From Methanolobus sp. UBA118 (GTDB lineage: Archaea; Halobacteriota; Methanosarcinia; Methanosarcinales; Methanosarcinaceae), in assembly GCA_002508635.1 (NCBI GenBank), contig DACO01000195.1:1-16057 (forward strand): 16,057 nt of DNA, written 5' to 3'. Made by a program: the position numbers and the translations under genes. Below the pieces are notes generated by a model. The model saw only the letters and a program-made list of their open reading frames with translations. It was not told the DNA's origin and did no database searches. Below are positions 1-6,371 of this stretch, piece by piece (positions within the stretch are counted from its first letter, which is position 1; each line of letters opens with the position of its first letter).

Positions 1-984
1 GTTATCGGCAAGACCGTGCCATATCTTCTGGTAACTCTTCTGATACAGGCTGCTATCACTTTCTATATCATGGGAATTCCCACAACCTTTGAAGGACTCA
101 AGAATGTGTTTCTGATCCTTGCCACCATATTCCCGGTTGTACTGCTGTTCTTCGCACTTTCGTTCTTCGGAGCCATACTTTCAAGGAGCTTTAAGGAGCT
201 GACATTTGCCAGTGTTTTCCTCTCGGTGGTCATTTCAGGATATCTGTTCTTCCCGGCCATGTTCACAAATATCCATGCGATAAGTTCCATATCCCCCATC
301 ACACTGATCGTACGCCTGATAGAGGGAGAGAGCATAATGCTTGATACATATATGTTCTCAACCATTCCGTTCTACTTTGTGGGACTGTCTGCATTTGCCT
401 TCGGGACATTCATTTTCAGGGAAGAGGACCTCTTTACCCAGAAGACAATTAAGGAAAAGATCGTGGACTCCTTCGAGATCTTCCTGTCACATAGGTATGG
501 CTCTGTCTTCCTGCTCAGCATCGTCTTCATACCGTTTGTCTACATGACCCAGTTGATGCTGATAGTCATGCTCTTCAACCTGCCTGTGCCGTATTCGGTC
601 ATCGCCATGATAGTTCTTTCAGCTATGGCAGAGGAACTGGTAAAATCAGCAGGTATCTACACCTTATTCAAAAGAAAACTGGCCGATATCTCTCTGAAGA
701 ATGCTGTCAAACTGGCTGTCCTTTCGGGAACAGGTTTCTTTGTGGGAGAGAAGGCAGTTGCTGTGCTGACTCTTTCCCCCATAGCCAGTTCGGCCTTTGG
801 TTCTGTAATGACAATGGGCACACTTCTGCTGATCCCGCTCCTGCTCCACATTTCAACCGCAATGGTCAGTTCACTGAGCATGTATCGCTTTGGAACCCGG
901 AGATATTTCCTTGCAGTGCTTCTGGCAACAATAGTTCACAGTGCATATAATATGTTCATCCTGAGGGTGATTCTCTTTGGCTAG
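1..984 (+). CDS. ABC-2 type permease fused to PrsW-like intramembrane protease domain (5' partial)
   Basis: The frame is open from base 1, so the true start lies upstream. The GTG at 16 sits inside a permease-like stretch (VIGKTVPYLL) and is not a likely start. Counting codons from base 1, residues about 1-140 hold several hydrophobic helices of the NatB/ABC-2 exporter type. The second half looks like a PrsW-family glutamic intramembrane protease: an EExxK motif (EELVK, residues 211-215), an FxxxE motif ending at Glu250, and His283 and His313 inside later helices, the latter in a VHSAYN context. The expected role is the membrane subunit of an ABC exporter carrying a protease that could cut a membrane or exported substrate. 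It overlaps the next permease by 8 bases, so the two are probably translationally coupled. The motif assignment is by eye; the fusion is directly visible because no stop separates the halves. A CPBP-type reading of the second domain is less likely. Confidence 0.8.
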   Translation, partial: VIGKTVPYLLVTLLIQAAITFYIMGIPTTFEGLKNVFLILATIFPVVLLFFALSFFGAILSRSFKELTFASVFLSVVISGYLFFPAMFTNIHAISSISPITLIVRLIEGESIMLDTYMFSTIPFYFVGLSAFAFGTFIFREEDLFTQKTIKEKIVDSFEIFLSHRYGSVFLLSIVFIPFVYMTQLMLIVMLFNLPVPYSVIAMIVLSAMAEELVKSAGIYTLFKRKLADISLKNAVKLAVLSGTGFFVGEKAVAVLTLSPIASSAFGSVMTMGTLLLIPLLLHISTAMVSSLSMYRFGTRRYFLAVLLATIVHSAYNMFILRVILFG

Positions 985-2083
985 ATCAGGAAAATCCTAT
1001 AAGAAGATCAGAGGCATTGCAAGAAAAGAGTTCTCGGAACTCATGCATGAGAAAACGTTCATACTTTCAGTGCTGATCCAGCTCTTCATAGCATCCTTTT
1101 CAACATTTCTTGTGATAGGACTTACCTCGTTCTATGATCCCACTGCAATGGGGGACATGGAACTGCAGGGAACAAAGATAGCTGTTGTAGGAACAGATGA
1201 TAACGAACTTTACAACCTGCTACAGGAAAGCAAGCTCAATACAAAGCTCTACAGTGACCTAACTCCTGCATACACTGACTTTTACGAACGCAGGATGGAT
1301 GCAATAATAGTAACACCGTCGGGACCTCCGGAAGGAGTGGATATACTGAACGTGGAGATATATCTACCCAAGTCGGAGATAAAATCCACACTAATTTCCA
1401 TGCAGCTAAAAGAACCACTTGAGCATTTCGAGCAGCAGGTACGTGATATACGCACACAGCGTCTGTCGGGTTATTCACCAATCGATGTGAACATAATTAA
1501 GAGAGGCATCAAGACCTCTTCCACCTATTTCGAATTTGTCTATGTGGCACTTCTCCCACTGCTTGTATTCACACCTGCATTCATATCAGGCGGACTTATT
1601 ATCGACTTCATTACGGAAGAGTATGAAAGAAAGACCATGGAACTGCTGCTTGCATCTCCGGCATCCTTGCTGGATATCGTTAGCGGCAAGGTCCTGCTTG
1701 CAACTGCCATAGTGCCCCTGCAGTCCTTTGCGTGGATGTTGCTACTGAGACTAAACTGGATCAGGATAAGTAATTTCTTCGAGATATTGCTGGTTGTCAC
1801 GCTCATAGGATTGATACTCGTCCTTCTGAGCAGCAGCATAGCCCTTACATTCAAGGACAGGGGTGTTTCCCAGTTGCTTTACTCCATGATACTGATCTTT
1901 CTCTTCATGGCATCATACCTTTTCACGAACTCACCCCTAAACCTTGTAACACGCCTCTCCATCGAGAGTATAGGTTCAATGGAATCGGGCATATGGATCC
2001 TGATCTATTTCCTGGTGGCAGCCGGGTTCTATGGTCTTATGAGAGTGACCGTAAGCAAGAATACAATAACATTTAAAAGATAA
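977..2083 (+). CDS. ABC-2 type transporter permease
   Basis: 368 residues from a TTG start. The start is supported by GAGGGTGAT at 964-972, close upstream, and by the 8-base overlap with the preceding permease. The layout is that of NatB-like ABC-2 exporters: a cytoplasmic N-terminus ending in a KEF-type segment, a first helix at about 27-50, an extracytoplasmic domain to about 180, then a bundle of about five helices. The segment EEYERKTMELLLASPAS followed by a SGKVL turn is the classical coupling region of ABC-2 permeases. It should pair with the permease-protease fusion and an ATPase upstream of the window. The substrate cannot be read from the sequence; the linked surface protein gene may be a substrate or partner. 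Confidence 0.9.
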   Translation: MARSGKSYKKIRGIARKEFSELMHEKTFILSVLIQLFIASFSTFLVIGLTSFYDPTAMGDMELQGTKIAVVGTDDNELYNLLQESKLNTKLYSDLTPAYTDFYERRMDAIIVTPSGPPEGVDILNVEIYLPKSEIKSTLISMQLKEPLEHFEQQVRDIRTQRLSGYSPIDVNIIKRGIKTSSTYFEFVYVALLPLLVFTPAFISGGLIIDFITEEYERKTMELLLASPASLLDIVSGKVLLATAIVPLQSFAWMLLLRLNWIRISNFFEILLVVTLIGLILVLLSSSIALTFKDRGVSQLLYSMILIFLFMASYLFTNSPLNLVTRLSIESIGSMESGIWILIYFLVAAGFYGLMRVTVSKNTITFKR

Positions 2084-2093
2084 AAATACATAG

Positions 2094-3929
2094 ATGTTGA
2101 TAATGGCTGCACGGAAGCTGGCAATCCTGACATTTATTTTACTTATTTTTACATCATCAGCTCATGCTTACGATTTTCGTGACGAGAACATATGGATATT
2201 CAAAGGGATGTATGAACTGGGACCCGGTGAGAGAGCAGAGCTGAATGAGTTTACCGTAAAGGTACATACCGTGGATACGGACAGCAATTCAGCCACTTTG
2301 CTGTTATACATTAACCGGGATTTCGCGGAATCCTATTATGTGGACACGGGAGCTAACAGTGAACAGATCTATAATGGAGAGCTGAAGATCGATGTCCTGG
2401 ATATCAGCAATGGCATCGTGTCACTTGAAGTGCACAGGCAGAAGTATGAGAGGGTCTGGATAACAAATCTTGCAAAAACATCCCTTGGGATTGGCAACAG
2501 TATTCAGGATGGGGATTACACTGTAAAGCTACAGGATATCACTGAGGAAGGTGCAAAGATAGAAGTCAGAGGCGATGGCGTCACTGATGAAGACATCTAT
2601 ATCTCAGGCGATCACAGAGAGTTCTCAGATGAATTCATGGTCCATGTAATCTATGTTAACAAGCGAACACAGGAAGTCTCTCTGGAAACACTGAGACCCG
2701 GAAAACCGAAGATTAAGATAGACATTGTGACAGATAAGGGCAGCTATGAATCGGGGGAGACCATAGATTACCAGTTCATAGTTACCAATAACGGAAGCCT
2801 TCCGCTGCACGGCCTGATAGTAAGCACAGGTTCCGATGAAGCTGACGTGAGTGAACCAGAGATGCAGCATTCGGGACTTGATCCCACAAAGATAAAAAAC
2901 TTCATGATTCCCGTAACGGCACCCGTGACACCTGTTGCAAAAACTGTAAAGATCGAATCCGAGGTCACAGCTTATGATTATAAAGGGAATCCATACTCAG
3001 GATCAGGACAGACAGAAGTTCTGGTCGAACCTTATATTTCCGTTGAAAAGAGTGTGGAAATAATTGAAAAGCCTGACAGTAGCGTTCAGTCCGGAACAGA
3101 GGAATATTTCAGGATCAGCATATCCGTGGAGAACACAGCCGATTTTCCCACAGCAGTAACGGTCAGTGACGTACTTGACACATCGTTGATTCCCTATGAC
3201 CTGGAAAATACCGAATGGACCTTAATGGTGGAAGCAGATTCTGCAAGAGAGATCGAATACCTTGCAAAACCCACATTTCCGGGAAAATATACATTCGAGC
3301 AGGCAGTTGTGCAATGGAAGGACAGCGGAAAGACATATACCGTGGAATCCGGACCTGTTGAGGGAGAATACCTGATACACGGCTCAAGGGTCGTAGTGGA
3401 AAAATACGTATCACCAAACTACGCACTTCCGGGAGAGGAAGTAGAAGTTACTGTTAACATCATAAATGCCGGCAGCAGGAAAGTAGAAGCAAAACTTTCA
3501 GATAGTATTTCTAGGCAGTTCACAATGGTTTCCGGCAGCAACACATGGGAAGGTAGTCTTGATGCCGGAGAATCAGAAGATATAAATTACGTACTGGTAA
3601 CAGAGGCCACCGGAAAACTTGATCTGGGTGCTGCAAGGGTTGATTATACAGACGAGCAGGACCAGAGTGGAAGTTCAAGTTCGGAAAAAACGGTGCTGTA
3701 TGTTGATGACATGACAGAGAGCATTGCATCGGAAGAAGTGGCAGAGACTGTGCAGGAATACGGAGAAGATACAGAAATCTATAATGATGCAGATACAGCA
3801 GATATAATTCCTGAAGTCGGGCGTGTGGAAGCTGCCGGATTCATGGTATCGTCATTTATCACCCTGTTCTGTATACTTGCGATCATACCGGCAATTGCAT
3901 ATCTATATATAAATAGAGTTTATAAATAA
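2094..3929 (+). CDS. Secreted, membrane-anchored beta-sandwich surface protein (COG1361/NEW3-like)
   Basis: 611 residues. The start is ATG 2094, or ATG 2103 three codons on; no strong ribosome site favours either. A signal peptide covers about residues 1-25 (hydrophobic core, then SSAHA before YDF). A C-terminal helix at about 583-606 followed by a short basic tail would anchor the mature protein outside the membrane. The N-terminal 200 residues contain four short beta motifs of similar form (FTVKVHTVD, LKIDVLDIS, YTVKLQDIT, FMVHVIYVN). From about 205 to 550 there are roughly three consecutive Ig-like NEW3/CARDB-type domains with text such as VTNNGSLPLHG, VENTADFP and INAGSRKVEA. It follows the second permease by 10 bases and is likely co-transcribed. 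Function unknown; it could be the extracellular partner or a cargo of the exporter. The family assignment rests on composition and repeat style. Confidence 0.85.
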   Translation: MLIMAARKLAILTFILLIFTSSAHAYDFRDENIWIFKGMYELGPGERAELNEFTVKVHTVDTDSNSATLLLYINRDFAESYYVDTGANSEQIYNGELKIDVLDISNGIVSLEVHRQKYERVWITNLAKTSLGIGNSIQDGDYTVKLQDITEEGAKIEVRGDGVTDEDIYISGDHREFSDEFMVHVIYVNKRTQEVSLETLRPGKPKIKIDIVTDKGSYESGETIDYQFIVTNNGSLPLHGLIVSTGSDEADVSEPEMQHSGLDPTKIKNFMIPVTAPVTPVAKTVKIESEVTAYDYKGNPYSGSGQTEVLVEPYISVEKSVEIIEKPDSSVQSGTEEYFRISISVENTADFPTAVTVSDVLDTSLIPYDLENTEWTLMVEADSAREIEYLAKPTFPGKYTFEQAVVQWKDSGKTYTVESGPVEGEYLIHGSRVVVEKYVSPNYALPGEEVEVTVNIINAGSRKVEAKLSDSISRQFTMVSGSNTWEGSLDAGESEDINYVLVTEATGKLDLGAARVDYTDEQDQSGSSSSEKTVLYVDDMTESIASEEVAETVQEYGEDTEIYNDADTADIIPEVGRVEAAGFMVSSFITLFCILAIIPAIAYLYINRVYK

Positions 3930-3951
3930 CAATCACAATAAGAGGGTAGCA

Positions 3952-4356
3952 ATGGAATTACTCGCATTTATCGGTTCTGCAATGCTTTTTACAGTATTTG
4001 CCCTGACGGTGCTCTTCATTCTGGTGGCAGTGTCGTCCAGACTAGCAATGCTGACACTGCTGGTCATACCCATACTTGCAGTTATCATCCTGCCCGGAAC
4101 AAGCGTAGCATTTCTCTCATACCGCCATTTTTTGTTTGCGGACGGACTTGTGCCGGTGAATAACTTCCACATTCTGCTGATAATCTGGTCGACCCTGATG
4201 GGAATAATAATCTCCACAGAGTTCCTTACATGGTATCTTAAAACCGGGAAAAGGAAAAGAGCGGGTGAACAGAGAGCAACACAATCCCCTGATATCAAAA
4301 AATTACTCAACGCAGGTGTTCTCAGATTAAGAGCGGTCCTGGCAAAGCGCAACTGA
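3952..4356 (+). CDS. Small three-helix membrane protein of unknown function
   Basis: 134 residues from ATG 3952, with a Shine-Dalgarno-like AGAGGG at 3941-3946. There are three hydrophobic segments (about residues 4-29, 32-58 and 72-96), then a positively charged cytoplasmic tail rich in Lys and Arg. I do not recognise a family. It begins 22 bases after the surface protein gene and probably belongs to the same operon. An antisense frame covers nearly the same span, but the ribosome site, hydrophobic pattern and operon direction favour the + strand reading. Confidence 0.75.
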   Translation: MELLAFIGSAMLFTVFALTVLFILVAVSSRLAMLTLLVIPILAVIILPGTSVAFLSYRHFLFADGLVPVNNFHILLIIWSTLMGIIISTEFLTWYLKTGKRKRAGEQRATQSPDIKKLLNAGVLRLRAVLAKRN

Positions 4357-4394
4357 CGGGATAATTCTAATATAGTAGCGGAGAGTAAATTTAT

Positions 4395-4691
4395 TTGGGG
4401 GTATGTAGCCTGAAAGATGAAGAAGATATGGCAGCAGAAGATAAAACGATTGTTGAAGAAAAAGAAGAAAAACCTGAACCGTGGAAGTCCGCGTTGTTCT
4501 CACTTGTATTCCCCGGACTGGGGCAGATCAGAAACAACGATCCCAGAAAGGGACTTCTGTACTTTGCCATTGCATTCACCCTGATACTTACACTGCATCT
4601 GGGAGTAACTGTTATCATACTTGCCCTGTTCTGGCTCTATAACATATATGACGCTTACACGGTTGCAAGCAGGAAAGCGGAGGTACCATGA
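4395..4691 (+). CDS. Small TM2/DUF5683-like membrane protein
   Basis: 98 residues if translated from TTG 4395, which has GGAGAG at 4380-4385 at suitable spacing; the in-frame ATG at 4428 is an alternative giving 87 residues. After an acidic and lysine-rich N-terminus comes the segment LFSLVFPGLGQIRNNDPRKG, the PGLGQ signature seen in TM2/DUF5683-type small membrane proteins. Two hydrophobic helices (about 58-68 and 70-85) follow, then a NIYDAY motif typical of the family's end. The function of the family is poorly defined. It lies 38 bases after the three-helix protein and may be the last gene of the export locus. It converges with the ferritin-like genes. Confidence 0.75.
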   Translation: MGVCSLKDEEDMAAEDKTIVEEKEEKPEPWKSALFSLVFPGLGQIRNNDPRKGLLYFAIAFTLILTLHLGVTVIILALFWLYNIYDAYTVASRKAEVP

Positions 4692-4708
4692 CCCTCCCGG
4701 AGCATGGT
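4685..4708. terminator. Hairpin between convergent genes
   Basis: ACCATG at 4685-4690 pairs with CATGGT at 4703-4708, with an inner CTC/GAG pairing. It lies where the TM2-like gene (ending 4691) meets the ferritin-like operon (ending 4723). It may help end transcription, but no clear T-run follows on either side, so this is weak. Confidence 0.3.
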
Positions 4709-4722
4709 CAAAGATCTTAAGC

Positions 4723-4992
4723 TTATCCTCTCCCGAGAGAATATTCCGACATGACCTTAAGGTATTCTTTATCCACTTCCATGAGAACTGTCTGGAACAT
4801 TGCCACGTGGACCTTCTCTTCCCTGGCAACATCAAGTAAGATCTCCTTCAGATCCTCACTTTCAGTTAGCGCGGCCATGGATTCATAAAGATTGATGGCA
4901 TCGAGCTCTGCGATCATAGCAGCTCTCATGATCTCCTTATCAAGGTCCTCTTCGTCCACTATTTTGAGATTGACCGGAATTTCCGAAAACAT
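4723..4992 (-). CDS. Encapsulated-ferritin-like (EncFtn) protein, copy 1
   Basis: 89 residues from the ATG whose first base is at 4992. This start is chosen over an upstream in-frame one because GGAGGTCA (4997-5004 on the reverse strand) sits at ideal spacing. The protein is the short two-helix ferritin-like type: AELDAINLYE in helix 1 and LLDVAREEKVHV in helix 2. Glu29, Glu59 and His62 have the same 30- and 3-residue spacing as the Glu32/Glu62/His65 iron ligands of Rhodospirillum rubrum EncFtn, and the text is close to the ferritin-like part of the Pyrococcus furiosus encapsulin fusion. The expected role is ferrous iron oxidation at a dimer interface, normally inside an encapsulin nanocompartment. 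The stop of copy 2 lies 16 bases upstream, so the two form an operon. A short rubrerythrin-like label is possible, but no rubredoxin domain is present. Confidence 0.85.
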   Translation of the reverse strand: MFSEIPVNLKIVDEEDLDKEIMRAAMIAELDAINLYESMAALTESEDLKEILLDVAREEKVHVAMFQTVLMEVDKEYLKVMSEYSLGRG

Positions 4993-5008
4993 TTGCTGAC
5001 CTCCGTGT

Positions 5009-5293
5009 TCACTTTGAGAGTTCTTCGTTGACCTCTTCCTCACCGGCCTTGAGCTCTTCTTCCTGTTGCTTATCTTCCCTCAATAAAAGGGTCTGGAACT
5101 CACCCACATGGGTCTTCTCTTCCAACGCAACATCCAGAAGCACTCTTTTGACCTCGTCATTTTCCGTCATCTCTGCCATCTGTTCATAAAGGTTGATGGC
5201 ATCAAGTTCGGCAACTATTGCGGCCCTTAATATCTCTTTGTTGACGTCTTCAGGTTTGACCTTGTCTATATCCGTTGGTATCTTTGACAGCAT
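5009..5293 (-). CDS. Encapsulated-ferritin-like (EncFtn) protein, copy 2
   Basis: 94 residues from the ATG at 5293. GAGG at 5303-5306 (reverse strand) is 9 bases upstream, and the start aligns with the paralog (MLSKIP against MFSEIP). It has the same EncFtn core: Glu29, Glu59 and His62, with AELDAINLYEQMAEMTE and LLDVALEEKTHVGEF. The C-terminal tail is longer and very acidic (runs of Glu), unlike copy 1. It is first in a two-gene operon. The tails differ much more than the cores, which suggests different cargo or assembly behaviour; this is inference. No encapsulin shell gene is present in the window. Confidence 0.87.
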   Translation of the reverse strand: MLSKIPTDIDKVKPEDVNKEILRAAIVAELDAINLYEQMAEMTENDEVKRVLLDVALEEKTHVGEFQTLLLREDKQQEEELKAGEEEVNEELSK

Positions 5294-5342
5294 GTTTAAT
5301 TTCCTCATATTGTTTATTGACATATAGCAGCCGCTAAAGGGC

Positions 5343-5350
5343 AATATATC
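5343..5350 (-). promoter_or_regulatory. Candidate TATA box of the ferritin-like operon
   Basis: On the reverse strand the sequence GATATATT lies about 50 bases before the start of EncFtn copy 2. This would place transcription start near 5320 and give a leader of about 27 bases that contains the GAGG ribosome site. Prediction by eye only. Confidence 0.4.
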
Positions 5351-5401
5351 TAATAGATACGGCTGCTTGATTCACTCCTATATTTTCAAGGAACACAAAT
5401 G

Positions 5402-5413
5402 TATTTATAAATA
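5402..5413. promoter_or_regulatory. Symmetric TATA-like element in the divergent spacer
   Basis: TATTTATAAATA is a perfect 12-base palindrome in the 247-base spacer between the divergent ferritin-like operon and the alpha/beta hydrolase gene. It could act as a core promoter in either direction, with leaders of roughly 90-110 bases. A GGATATCC palindrome follows at 5422-5429. I see no gene or structured RNA in this spacer. Confidence 0.35.
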
Positions 5414-5540
5414 TCGAAGAAGGATATCCGAAGTTTTTAGCGAAGAAAAGCAAATACATGGCTTGGAAATAAACATATCTGCATTGAATCTCTAAAAGTA
5501 CAGGGTACTGAGAATCCGGACAGAAAAGAAAGAACATAAC

Positions 5541-6344
5541 ATGTATCCTAACTTTAAAAGATACGGAAAAGAGCCATACGATATTGCTGTAATTCACGGC
5601 GGACCCGGGGCGCCGGGAAGCGTGGCGGAGCTGGCCATGGAACTTTCAAACAGGTCAGCCACCGGAGTGCTGGAACCACTGCAGACCTCAATGAGCATTG
5701 AAGGGCAGATAAGTGAACTGAGAAATATTCTGAAAAAACATGGAGAGATGCCAATATCACTGGTAGGACACTCATGGGGTGCATGGCTTGCCTTTATGTT
5801 CGCTGCACGGTACCCAGGCTATGTCAAAAAACTCATCCTGGTTGCCAGCGGTCCGTTTGAGGAAAGGTATGCTCCCGCTATCATGCAAAAGCGACTGGAA
5901 CGCATGAGCGAGAACAAAATGGAAGAGTATCTGCATCTCAGCGCAAAGATGAGCGATCCCTCTGTAAAGAATAAGAACTACTTTTTTGCAAAATTCGGAA
6001 AGCTCATATCAGGCGTCGATTCATTTCATCTGTTACCTTCCGCGGAAAACACTTCAGAGTTCAGCCATGAGGTCAATAGAAGTGTCTGGAATGAAGCCAG
6101 TTATCTGAGAAGAAGCGGTAAGCTGCTCAGGATGGGAAAGGACATCAGATGTCCTGTGGTGGCAATACACGGCGATCATGATCCCCATCCCTTTGAAGGT
6201 GTCAGGAAACCGCTGGAGAGAACACTCAGGGATTTCCATTGTGTGCTGCTGAAGGACTGCGGACATTACCCCTGGAGAGAAAAATATGCCAGGGAACGCT
6301 TTTATGAAGTTCTCAGAAGAGAATTGGGACATCTGGAAATGTAA
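5541..6344 (+). CDS. Alpha/beta hydrolase
   Basis: 267 residues from ATG 5541; no clear ribosome site precedes it, so the start is supported by where the fold begins. It has the alpha/beta hydrolase features: oxyanion-hole HGGPG at 19-23, nucleophile elbow GHSWG at 76-80 with Ser78, the acid in HGDHD (Asp214 likely) and the base His242 in CGHYPW. HGGPG is shared with proline iminopeptidases and related hydrolases, but the substrate cannot be assigned. The lid region, about 115-185, is charged and Met-rich. It stands alone, divergent from the ferritin-like operon and convergent with abce1. A cytoplasmic enzyme: no signal peptide. Confidence 0.9.
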   Translation: MYPNFKRYGKEPYDIAVIHGGPGAPGSVAELAMELSNRSATGVLEPLQTSMSIEGQISELRNILKKHGEMPISLVGHSWGAWLAFMFAARYPGYVKKLILVASGPFEERYAPAIMQKRLERMSENKMEEYLHLSAKMSDPSVKNKNYFFAKFGKLISGVDSFHLLPSAENTSEFSHEVNRSVWNEASYLRRSGKLLRMGKDIRCPVVAIHGDHDPHPFEGVRKPLERTLRDFHCVLLKDCGHYPWREKYARERFYEVLRRELGHLEM

Positions 6345-6371
6345 TCAGTTCAGAGAAAAAAGTAAAGAAGA
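6345..6371 (-). terminator. T-rich end of the abce1 operon
   Basis: Just past the ABCE1 stop the reverse strand reads CTTCTTTACTTTTTTCTCTG, a typical archaeal T-rich termination signal. The hydrolase gene on the other strand ends at 6344, so this is a convergent junction. Confidence 0.5.

Noticed and set aside
3933..4352. Reverse frame of 139 codons over the three-helix membrane protein
   Set aside because: It covers nearly the same span as the + strand gene, which has a ribosome site, hydrophobic helices and operon direction; the reverse frame has none of these.
4993..5043. Upstream extension of EncFtn copy 1
   Set aside because: It overlaps the end of copy 2, and the GGAGGTCA ribosome site lies inside it, pointing to the ATG at 4992.
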